Made by a program: the position numbers and the translations under genes
Assembly (NCBI RefSeq): GCF_016097555.1
Contig: NW_024532411.1
Location: 124,001 to 188,000 of the forward strand
Direction of reading: 5' to 3'
Length of the DNA: 64,000 nt
DNA from: Gigantopelta aegis
Taxonomy: Eukaryota > Mollusca > Gastropoda > Neomphalida > Peltospiridae
Shown here: in pieces, positions 35,404 through 44,909 of the stretch
How positions within the stretch are numbered: the first letter of the stretch is position 1
How the letters are laid out: each line of letters starts with the position of its first letter
The notes under the pieces: model-generated
What the model was told of the DNA's origin: nothing
Database searches by the model: none
What the model saw: the letters and a program-made list of their open reading frames with translations, nothing else

Positions 35404-36797
35404 ATGGCAAGTCAAACAGAGCCGTCTGCAGAAGAACTTAAAGTAGAGTAAGTAAAAAGATGTCCTTCGTGTCGTTTACTTTTACTTGAAGGTACGTTGC
35501 TGAGGAGAAATACCACGAAGACAGAATTAGTCATGTTGAAAGAAACTTCTCGGGACTGTCAATGTGTATGGGAGGTGTAGCTAGAAAAAACTGCTCTCAT
35601 GAGAGACAAAGGAGATAAGTTAGCAAAAACTGATTCAAGTTAGTTCTAGAGTTTTCTAATAATTTATACACCAATCATGACAATTTCCTACACAAAGTTT
35701 AATAAGCTTGGACACCCACTTGTACCTTCATTGACAAAGATTCTCTTTAGGATATGTCAGCTGGTGAGACAGGGTCACTCAAGACAGCTCTAGATGGACT
35801 ATCAGATTGCTTTGGGGGTTTAGAGGACTACAGACAAACAGAAGTACACACCGCGTACATAGATACATGTAATTGTTATCACATATAGTTGGATAGACTT
35901 GAAGCTAAAGTTGTAAAGCCATTATGGAATACGATAATGTCTGTCGAAAAGCTAAGGTAAAGAGAGACAATAGTATACGCACCCTACGTACCTACCCCAC
36001 TTTTAAGCTTACTAATGAGAACATATTCTTGGTCTATTTTATAGGAAGAATTGAGAGCGTGCCACACAGACAGAGTTAAAGTTGTTAACCAGCAGAGAAA
36101 TCTAGACAGAATGCGTATTCGTGAGCCGTCCAATAGGAAACGAATTGTATCCCACACATACATACTACACACCTCTGACAATAACTTGTTAACACATAAT
36201 ATCTCTACTTTAATAATGTTGTATGCCTTAATAGTATGTCTTCAGACACAGGTATTTGTCATCACATTCTTGCTTTTAAACCCAGTCTATCAAAAAAATG
36301 CCATATTTTCACATCTTTTCAATTTAGTTAGAAACAACTTTACAGAAAGCCAAATTCACAACGATTACAATCATCAAAATCATTAGAGGATTACATGCAC
36401 GGGTTTGAGAGGAAACGGGTCCACGACCTTAAGGTAGTAAATCAATCCAATGTTTTTGACTATTAATAATAATAACTATTGTAACACTGTTGTGTTCTAA
36501 TTATAGGAAATATTAGGAGAATATATTCATATTGAAATGGTCTTCCATGCAAAGGCATTAGAATTGTTTACAGTAGCTTATCAGCATTTGGAGAGTATTA
36601 ACGAAGATTGAGGCAATTGAAGTAAGAGAAATAAACCACAAATGATCTATACTTGTTCCATCCTTCAAACAATTGTCTAGTTATTTCAAAATGGGCTTCA
36701 ACAACGTAAAAGAGGAGGTGTACTAAATGAACCATTGCCATCTAATACCCCCATCCATAGAACAGGTTCAGAACCCTCCCTCACTTCACAGCCATGA
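35404..36797 (+). CDS. CIBAR1: CIBAR1/FAM92-like BAR-domain protein
   Basis: FAM92 BAR-domain proteins act at centrioles and ciliary bases and bind membranes. The ATG at 35404 gives MASQTEPSAEELKVE. The next exon reads AEEKYHEDRISHVERNFSGL and ARKTALMRDKGDKLAKT (through a frame break in an A-run near 35588). Later exons give SLKTALDGLSDCFGGLEDYR, LEAKVVKPLWN, EELRACHTDRVKVVNQQRNL, RIREPSNRKRI, HGFERKRVHDLK and EYIHIEMVFHAKALELFTVA. The last matches the family's I-E-M-L-F-H-G-K-A-L-E signature. A Ser/Pro tail with RTGSEPSLTSQP stops at 36797. Introns are 40-120 bp. Confidence 0.87.
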
Positions 36798-36934
36798 GAC
36801 CCACTACCACTCTGAAAATAATAACTAGATTATAATTATTGGTAACCCCGTCACTTAGTTATGTTTTTTATATACCATAATTATATTGATTTAAACCACA
36901 CATATTCTAACAATGCCAAATTCCTTTCTTTTTT

Positions 36935-36966
<32 letters not shown>

Positions 36967-37041
36967 AATACCTTCAGACAACAAAAATAGATAAGCATAT
37001 TACATTATTGACTTGTTACAACACACTCCCAAGTTTTGTTG
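36798..37041. other. Convergent spacer with (GA)n run
   Basis: Between the CIBAR1-like stop and the quasi-RRM gene's stop. Holds a (GA)n tract at about 36937-36966. No gene. Confidence 0.5.
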
Positions 37042-38380
37042 TTAAACAGGACTAAGTTCTATGTAATTGTTTTTAAGAAGACGTCGGTTCATGTCGTGGA
37101 GAGCAGCATGTGCTATGCGCTCAGAAGGGAAGGTTACAAAGGCTTTACCATTAGGGGTACCATCATCAAAGCATTGGACCCTGACACTCTCATACTCAAC
37201 ACCATAGTTCTTGAAAAAAGACACAATATCAGAAATGGTAGCTGTTGGAGGTAATCCATGCATTTCGTACGGTTTTCTTCTCTCGCCCACTGCTAACTGA
37301 TATACCACTATGACCAGGATGGGCAGAAGAATATCGCTCAGTAGTGTAGCTTTCTTCAAAGTCTCTTTTAAGGTCACTCCCACGTCTGGTTCCTCGGGTT
37401 CCTTCTACATAAGGAGATTCATATACCATTTGTCTTGGCAGATCATTAGGGGGGATGTTCCCTCTCACCGTCACGATAACCAGTCCACCTATCATAGAAA
37501 AACTATCGTAACGAGCATGACTACTTGATCCTTCCCTGCTTCGATTGTTGCCACGGTAACTGCCAACTGATTCATACCGATATCCACCATAATCCTCTCT
37601 ATCTCTGTATCACCATAACCTTCTTCAAAATGAGGTGGTCCTCCACCTCTACCACGTGATGGGCGTGCCTTTTCCATCATGTATGGTTTCATGTCCAACA
37701 CTTCTTCCTCTGAACAAGGTTCTATTGTTATCATATGACTACCTTGATAACGATCTCCGTTCCGTTTCAAAGCTTTTTTTAGTTCCTCCGAACTAGCAAA
37801 TTCAATGTAACCATCACCACGGAATTTATCGTTTTCTCCACGAAACAAATGAACACACCCAACACCTATGATACAGCCATCAAAGAATGACCGGACACCT
37901 TTATATAAGGTATTCTGAGGAAACCCAGTACATATGCAAAGCGAGTACGTGGGTTTCTCATGAGTGGAGACCGAGACCGTTGACGGGCACCACTGCCACC
38001 CCCCACCACCCCGACTACGATGTCCTCCGTTGTCCTGATTTTGTTGTCCTCCCACATCACTACTACACATTCGATGTAATTCCAATCGTCTTATGCCACT
38101 CATAGCAGCCTTTCTGATTTGATCCAATTTCTGTTCGCTGACTTCCATGACATCAATATAACGATCACCAATATGATTCCGGTCCATTAAAAGTGCTACC
38201 TTTACTTCATCCTTGTTACGCAATTGTACAAAGGCTAATCCAGAAAACTTTCCATCGTACATGTACATCATGTCAATTCTGTTTTTAGCAATGTTTAAGG
38301 GTACTGAAAAATTGTGAAATGTCATCCAAGCGGACATTAAAAGGGAGTCCTCTAAGTAGTACTCCAATTGCAACAGCCAT
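37042..38380 (-). CDS. Quasi-RRM RNA-binding protein (hnRNP F/H - RBM12-like)
   Basis: Apparently intronless gene read on the minus strand with three RNA-recognition domains of the hnRNP F/H/ESRP/RBM12 type. RRM1 starts right after the ATG at 38380 (MAVAIGVLLRGLPFNV, later GKFSGLAFVQLRNKDEVKVA and RNHIGDRYIDVMEVS). RRM2 has RFAYVLGFPQNTLYKGVRSF and KFRGDGYIEFASSEELKKAL. A Gly/Arg-rich linker with SRGRGGGPP follows. RRM3 reads KPYEMHGLPPTATISDIVSF, GKAFVTFPSERIAHAALHDM, ending IELSPV at 37042. Such proteins bind G-rich RNA and regulate splicing. Three or four frame breaks interrupt otherwise continuous homology. Which family member it is cannot be settled by eye. Confidence 0.8.
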
Positions 38381-38970
38381 GTTGAATGATCTTCCTCCGT
38401 ATATATATAAAAAACAGCAACTAGAAATACCAGATAGTTTACAACAAGATCAAATTATAAGTACATAACAATAATGGTAAGTAATATTTAAAGGTAAGGA
38501 ATGGCCATACACATGCCTAAGAAAGCGGGTAATTGCCTAGTCACCCATTAAAAGCCTGAATACACCCACTTTCCCTTTTTGTGTTGCCTAGCAACAAGAC
38601 AAGGTGATTAATCAAAGATTTGCCTAAAAGCCAAACCAGATACCAACTTCCATTCTATCCATTATACCATTACTAACCATATATAAAAAGACACCATATT
38701 ACAACCAGTTTAAGCAGAAATGCCACAGTGGCAATGTTTGACTACAATATATTCAGGAATGGCAGTACATACAGCAATACCAGTTATAATAATAATTCAT
38801 TGGAACCATTCTTACCACAGTCTTCTAAACTTCACTTGCAGGAAACCAAATACGTTTGCTTTAGCTGTTCACCTGTAAAAAAGAACTTAAACAGTGAAAG
38901 TAAAGATCCAGAAGGCAACAACAAATGCGCATGCTCAAATGGAAGGGCGTGTCACCCACGTGGTGTAAAA
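38381..38970. promoter_or_regulatory. Divergent region between the quasi-RRM gene and FARS2
   Basis: 590 bp, the longest divergent gap in this gene-dense block. From 38728 a frame open to the FARS2 ATG (81 codons, low-complexity Asn/Ser-rich then Cys-containing) precedes the likely mitochondrial start. It is probably 5' untranslated sequence; an extended N-terminus is possible but lacks homology. Confidence 0.45.
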
Positions 38971-40269
38971 ATGGCTATGAGAAATGTTCACTATGCTTCT
39001 ACTCTTTGTAGATCTGTACTGAGACTTAGATGGCTGTCTTCTGGACATGCTCTCTCTGAGAAAACAGTCAGAGTTTTAGATAAAGAGTACGTGCGTGATC
39101 ATATGACTAACATCACACCACCCATACTAAGTCAAGTTGGTCGCAATCTCCATAGAAATTCCACATCATCCTGTGAGCATTATTAAAGAACGAGTCGTAC
39201 AACATTTTTATAAAACGTACACTAAACGTGTTGGTAATCCTCTATATGTACATATTCAAGATACCCACCTATTGTAACTACAGAACAAAATTTCGACTCT
39301 CTTTTGATTCCAAAAGATCATATCTCCCGAAGTAAAAATGACAATTATTACATCAATAGTGATTATGTACTTCGAGCGCATACATCAGCGCATCAAAGAG
39401 ATTTTGTAAAAATGGGTTTTGATCAGTTCTTGGTCACAGGTGATGTTTACCGACGAGATGAAATCGATTCTAGTCACTATCCAGTATTCCATCAAATGGA
39501 AGGAGTACGTGTATTTACTAAACAAGATCTCTTTCACACTGCACAAGATGATACTTTAGAAGTACTTGAGGAGCATCCTGAGGATAGAATTGAGACAGAT
39601 GAAAAAAAACAGGCTGAACATACAATTGATGCTGCAAAAAATGCTAGAGTTAAATTTAAAAGGAACTTTAGAAGGTGTGGTCAAAGATCTTTTGGTCATG
39701 ATACAGAAACAAGATGGCTACCTTGTTATTTTCCCTTTACACACCCATCCTATGAGTTAGAGATCAAATTTCAGGGGGAGTGGCTAGAAGTACTTGGATC
39801 TGGAATAATGCGACAGGGTATTTTGGACAAAGCTGGGGCTAGTAATAAAGTGGGCTGGGCTTTTGGGTTGGGTCTCGATCGATTGTCCATGTTAATGTTT
39901 GATATACCAGACATTAGACTTTTGTGGAGTGAAGACCCAAGATTTTTAGAGCAATTTAAAAATGTCACTCTTGACATAGATACAGACATAAAATTCAAAC
40001 CTTTCAGCAAGTTTCCACCTTGTTGTAAAGATGTATCATTTTGGATAAGGGACGACTTTAATGCTAATGATTTCTATGAAGTTGTGAGAAGTGTTGGAGG
40101 TGATCTCGTTGAAAAAGTTGAATTAATTGATTCCTTCTCGTCTTCTCAGGAAGTCAGTCATTGCTATCGAATTACATATCGTTCAATGGATCGTTCAGTG
40201 ACCAACGAAGAGATTAATAATTTGCAGGAGAAGCTTAGAAGAGACATAAGCAACAAAACTAAATGTTGA
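38971..40269 (+). CDS. FARS2: Mitochondrial phenylalanyl-tRNA synthetase
   Basis: Class II synthetase that charges mitochondrial tRNA-Phe. I choose the ATG at 38971 because it opens a basic, Ser-rich targeting leader (MAMRNVHYASTLCRSVLRLR). After a frame break near 39150, IIKERVVQHFYKTYTKRVGN leads into LRAHTSAHQRDFVKMGFDQF and LVTGDVYRRDEIDSSHYPVF plus HQMEGVRVF (class II motif 2, with the R-D-x-x-D-x-x-H-Y-P-x-F-H-Q-x-E core). Then HPSYELEIKFQGEWLEVLGS, and motif 3 as GWAFGLGLDRLSMLMFDIPD. The C-terminal FDX-ACB anticodon-binding domain runs from KFPPCCKDVSFWIRDDF to the stop at 40269. Apparently intronless. Confidence 0.95.
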
Positions 40270-40651
40270 ATTAAGATAATAACAGCTAAAGGAGACAAGA
40301 AAAGTGTTACTACATTTTGACCACACCTCAATATAGTAACATAAGAAAATAATAAATTGTTTAAATAGACATGTCCAGGTTAAAGGAAACTACCTTCAGT
40401 ACAACTAATAATGTGTAATGTATTATAGTTAGTTATTATAGATATGAAATAGTTTGTTGTAAAGGTGTTATTTATTTATTAAACAGTTAATGCAATGATA
40501 GAAAAGAAACAGATGAAAAATGAACATAATATTTGATTCTGTCAAAAAACCTCGTCCCTACCACCATTTAAATAGAATAATCTATAATAATATCTGAAAA
40601 AAATTATTTCTCTCAAAATATTTATATCTTTTTTCAAGATTATAAATATAA
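40270..40651. other. Convergent spacer FARS2 / ESRP
   Basis: AT-rich, with AATAAA-like signals near 40351 and 40460. No gene seen. Confidence 0.45.
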
Positions 40652-43600
40652 TTACACTAACGACAGCTCAATGTAACGAACGACCAATGTACTTGTGGTT
40701 TAAGTCACGGACAGCACGTCGAGCGTCTGTTTGAGTGGGAAAGACAATGTATGCTACACCAGTTGATTTTCCTGACTGATTATAAATGATTTCAACATCA
40801 CTTTCATCAATCTATAAAAATAACAACAGTACAGTGACCTAATGATCTAGACTAGTGATCCTAGATCACTGTGGTAAGTGCTGATGTTTACTAGTCTAGA
40901 GCTTACTAATGATAGCTATCCTAGGTCACTGTGTAAGTAAGTACTGATGTTCACTAGTCTAGAGCTTACTAATGGTAGCTATCCTAGGTCACTGTGGTAA
41001 GTACTGATGTTCACTAGTCTAGAGCTTACTAATGGTAGCTATCCTAGGTCACTGTAGTAAGTACTGATGTTCACTAGTCTAGAGCTTACTAATGGTAGCT
41101 ATCCTAGGTCATTGTGGTAAGTACTGATAGTTACTAATAGTGAGCTCTTAAAATTCTAGGATAGTAGTGATAGATTATATACAACTTACATGAAAATCAA
41201 CAAAGAAGTCAACCAGATCATATTCATTAGTACTGTAGGGAAGTCCTCTTGCTTTAATTGTAGCTCCACTAGATCTTCTTCTCTTTCCTCCACCAGAATG
41301 ATAAGGGTTTGTACCTCCAGAACGACCCCAGCAGAATCCATAAGAGCATAAGTCACTTCATTACCAGAACACTAAATTAAAATAAAATGGAACTAGAAAA
41401 CAGTCTACAATAAGTTTGTACATTAATTAATAATTATTAATTAGTTTATTAATATTATAGTCAGACATACTGACCTGAAATACTTCAATATATCTTCTAC
41501 CTAAATTTCTCCTATGTAAACGATCAGCAGCTTTGGAGGCGGAGTCCACTGATGTCATCTGAACATAACAATCTCCTGTAGGACGATTCTAAAAGAAATT
41601 CAAAGATATATTCTGGTCCTACAGAAGACATACACTTACTTGTGCATTGAGGACCATGTGGACGCCATGTTGTTCAATGTTTTTATTCAAATCTCCAAAG
41701 AATTCAATAACATCTTCAGGAGTAGCCTCCCACGGCAAGCCCCTCAATTTGACACAGTTCCTTTCTGATCCTCTCTTAGCAGCAATGACACTGGTAGCTG
41801 ATGAAGTGTTTGGGTTCAGAAAAGAAAAACTGTTCCAACTGTTCTGGTGTCCCTGATTTGTTCAACACCTACAACAGAAATACATTTAAAGAACTCTTTC
41901 CTATAATAACACCTCAGTATTAATAACAGTTTAGAATAGGATACTATAAGTACATTGTCCTATTGTTATTGAGCCCCTTAGAAAGGTGATCTTCAGTACA
42001 AGAAGAGTAACTTCAACTTTCATTTGTCCTATATAGTTTACCACTCTTTATTATAATACACTTATTGTTACTGTATAAATGTTATATTAAGTTGTCATTA
42101 AAAGAGGCTCAACTATATGCATAATAATAGGGACCATTATTGGCTACTTCAACTGACCACTAGGAACTCTTTCAGGGAACTAGTAAACAGCTCAATATAA
42201 CGTCCCATCATATCATGTTTGTGTTTCTTTAATGCTCGTTGCATGTCTTCATCTGATGAAAATAAAGAGAAAGCATCTCCCATGCTTTGCCATCAGGATA
42301 TCTGACTATTAAGACTCCACCCTCTCCATTCTTTAATTTAGCTTCAGGACCAAAGAAATCTACCTGTTTGAGGGAGAAACAAAATGACACTACAGCTTAC
42401 TAATAGTTAATGGTAGCTATCATAGGTCACAGTGGTAAGTACTGATGTTCACTAGTCTAGAGCTTACTAATGGTAGCTATCCTATGTCACTGTGGTAAGT
42501 ACTGATGTTTACTAATCTAGAGCTTACTAATGGTAGCTATCATAGGTCACATGGTAAGTACTCACAATTTACTAGTCTGAGCTTACTAATGCAATAGCTA
42601 TCCTACGTAATTATAAAAGCTACACCATCACTTTCTGTACTCTGTACAAGAAACCTTGCATACGTACCACAAAGCTACACACATCATTACATCATGAAAC
42701 TAACAAGTAAACATTAAAACATGAAAACATTAAAACATGATAAAATTTCTCACAATCTGATAACTCCATAAATTCTTCAGGAGTAGCTTCATATACCTGG
42801 AAAATTAATAATTAGTCTTCAAAAAGAAATGGGGCATACCCTCTTACCTCAATATATCTCTGCTGCATATAATGACGATCTCTTTGCAATGCTAACAAAG
42901 TTTGTTCCTCATTCTCAATTACCACAATAGCCTCACCAGTGCGACGTCCCAAACTGATTAATATTGAACACTAACCCACCACTACACAGAGAGAGAGAGA
43001 GTGCATGTGTATGCATGTGAAGGGGAGGAGAGATTGTGTGGGTACTCACGGGATAATATTAAGTCCAGAGAGAAATCCAGCGACATCTTTGTGATCAGCA
43101 GAAAAGAGAAGTCCCCTCAATCTAACAACACAACCTTTACATACATCACCAGAACTAAAACGACAGAGAGAGTTAACAAAAAACTTACCAAATACTTACT
43201 TCACTTGATTGGAATGTTGATAGTGTTGCTGTATCATCTCTGGTGACTCAAACACGTTTCCTAAACAGATTTTACAGGTTTTACAATGTACATTATTATA
43301 TAATACCTTGTGATAGCATCTTCTGTACCACATTAGCTAAAACATTAATCTCTTCTTGACCATAGAGATTACTAGATGGAGTATCAATACCAAGATCTGA
43401 TAATACTGTCAAGAAAAAGTACTAGACAAATGGATAAATGGATGAAAGGAATGGATAAATGATGAAAGGAATGGAAAGGAATGGATGAATGGAATGGATA
43501 AATGAATGAATGGATGGATAAATGGAATGAAATGAATGAATGGAATGATGAATGGAATGGAATGGATGATGGAATGGATAAATGGTTGAATGGAATGGAT

Positions 43601-44794
43601 GAAAAGGAATGGATAAAATGAATGGAATGGAAATGGATAATGGAATGGATGAATGAATGAATGGAATGGATGAATGAATTGAATGGATGAATGAATGAAT
43701 GGAATGATGAATGGAATGGATGAATGAATGGATGAATGGAATGGATGAAATGGATAAATGGATGAATGGAATGGATGTAGTACTAATATTAGGATACATT
43801 CACATAAATCAAAAAGATTTTGAGGCTGAAACTCAAAATTAGTTTTCTTATAAATCTCCTTCAATACATCAAAATACTGATACATAAACTGCGGAACTGA
43901 GAGCATTTTCTTCATTATCTCTGGGAACAGAGCTTGACGAAGTGGGTGAGAGCCATTGGTGACAATACAGTAATTCTTATCAGAGTAACTTGACATGGCA
44001 GTCTGGAACTACAAGATAAGGACAGAAAAGCAAGGAAGTTATAAAAATTAGCTAAACTTCAAACCTGTGTTTCTTTAGAATGACCAAATTATTTGGTCAT
44101 TCTAAAGAAATTCTAAAGGGATTCATACAGGGGGGGGGGGGGAAATCCCAGGTTTTCCTCCCCCCCTGTATGAATCCCTGAAATATATGTATCATGTAAA
44201 AAGTAATAATAGACATTTAATTTCAAAAGTACTAATATGGTAATATGGTCTATTGGACATAGTATTGGCTATGTAAGGAACTTACCTTCTCAAGTCCTTC
44301 TGTCAGTGAAGGAGCTTGAGAGAAATCTGCTATAGAAATACCCAGTGGCGTGGTGGGTTCATCTGGTATGATGTCAGGTCGTACATAGCAAAGTTCTACT
44401 TGTGTTTCAGGCTAGAAAAAATACGCAAAGATCATCTATAATTAGAGCTTCCATAATAATTCTATTACAAATTACTTCCGAGTATAAAAATGTACGTAAA
44501 ACATTATGGGTGTGGTCTTAGTCATGATATTTTAACCCTAATGAGACTGTTTCAAACCAAATTAAACTTTTTTACTACTTGTGTTTATACAATGTTATGT
44601 CATGTGGCATGGAAGTCTTTCCTGTTAGAGAACATGTACATTCTAATTAATGTCACACCTGTATTTTAGTGGTATCAATGACTTGCCACGAAAGAAGACA
44701 TATTTCTTTCTCGTCTCCACCAAGATCATTACCTCCCAAACCACATGTGCTACACAACGAATAGTAATAGTTTTTCGTAAGGACGTTTAGCCAT
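40652..44794 (-). CDS. ESRP: Epithelial splicing regulatory protein (ESRP/fusilli family)
   Basis: Splicing regulator with an N-terminal DnaQ-exonuclease-like domain and quasi-RRMs. The ATG at 44794 gives MAKRPYEKLL, then GGNDLGGDEKEICLLSWQVI, PETQVELCYVRPDIIPDEPT (about 44340-44410) and NYCIVTNGSHPLRQALFPEI plus VPQFMYQYFDVLKEIYKKTN (about 43840-43990), as in the ESRP exonuclease-like domain. RRM1: VVRLRGLLFSADHKDVAGFL, RYIEVYEATPEEFMEL (42760-43150). RRM2: VDFFGPEAKLKNGEGGVLIV, GRYIELFTSSLKEFL (about 42160-42370). RRM3: LRGLPWEATPEDVIEFFGDL, QHGVHMVLNAQ, GRRYIEVFQ (41480-41860). A further RRM with ARGLPYSTNEYDLVDFFVDF and ARRAVRDLNHKYIGR follows to the stop at 40652. Introns hold several minisatellites and two hairpins. 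Frame breaks occur in several exons. Confidence 0.88.
40848..41150. repeat. 60-bp tandem repeat, about 5 copies, in the last ESRP intron
   Basis: Unit CTAGTCTAGAGCTTACTAAT, GGTAGCTATCCTAGGTCACT, GTGGTAAGTACTGATGTTCA, close to identical between copies. The same unit is in an upstream intron at 42391-42600. Confidence 0.93.
42391..42600. repeat. Same 60-bp repeat, 3-4 copies, in another ESRP intron
   Basis: Same unit and orientation as 40848-41150 but more diverged. It lies between the exons of RRM2 and RRM1. Confidence 0.9.
43430..43785. repeat. AATGG/GAATGAAT microsatellite in an ESRP intron
   Basis: Irregular run built from AATGGATGAATGG over about 350 bp. On the minus strand it keeps long open frames rich in Ile, His, Pro, Phe and Ser. 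These are a repeat artefact fused to the real exon at about 43800-43996. Confidence 0.93.
44070..44110. repeat. Perfect 41-bp hairpin (20-bp arms, 1-nt centre)
   Basis: TTTCTTTAGAATGACCAAAT at 44070-44089 is the exact reverse complement of 44091-44110, with a single T between. It lies in an ESRP intron, directly beside the second hairpin. Confidence 0.9.
44117..44179. repeat. Second hairpin with G-run/C-run arms
   Basis: AGGGATTCATACAGGGGGGG... on the left (arm 44117-44136) pairs exactly with 44160-44179. The left side continues into an uninterrupted run of 13 G (44130-44142) and the loop ends in TTTTCCTC. Perfect arms imply recent origin or continued exchange between arms. Confidence 0.85.
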
Positions 44795-44909
44795 TATCCT
44801 CTCCCAAAGATATCCCAGATGAAAACCACACACGTGAAATTAATTTTTAAAGTCAAATTAATTTTTTTGCGGACAGTCGTGCAAATTATGTAAATATGAC
44901 GTCATCAGT
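44795..44909. promoter_or_regulatory. 115-bp divergent promoter ESRP / dsRBD gene with CRE
   Basis: A perfect palindromic cAMP response element, TGACGTCA, lies at 44897-44904, 6 bp before the plus-strand ATG and about 100 bp from the ESRP ATG. Position and perfect match make it a plausible shared CREB/ATF site, although it is so close to the start codon that it may lie in transcribed sequence. Confidence 0.6.

Noticed and set aside
43409-43996. 195-residue minus-strand ORF rich in Ile-His-Pro-Phe-Ser
   Set aside because: Only the first ~65 residues are a real ESRP exon. The rest is read-through into an AATGG microsatellite.
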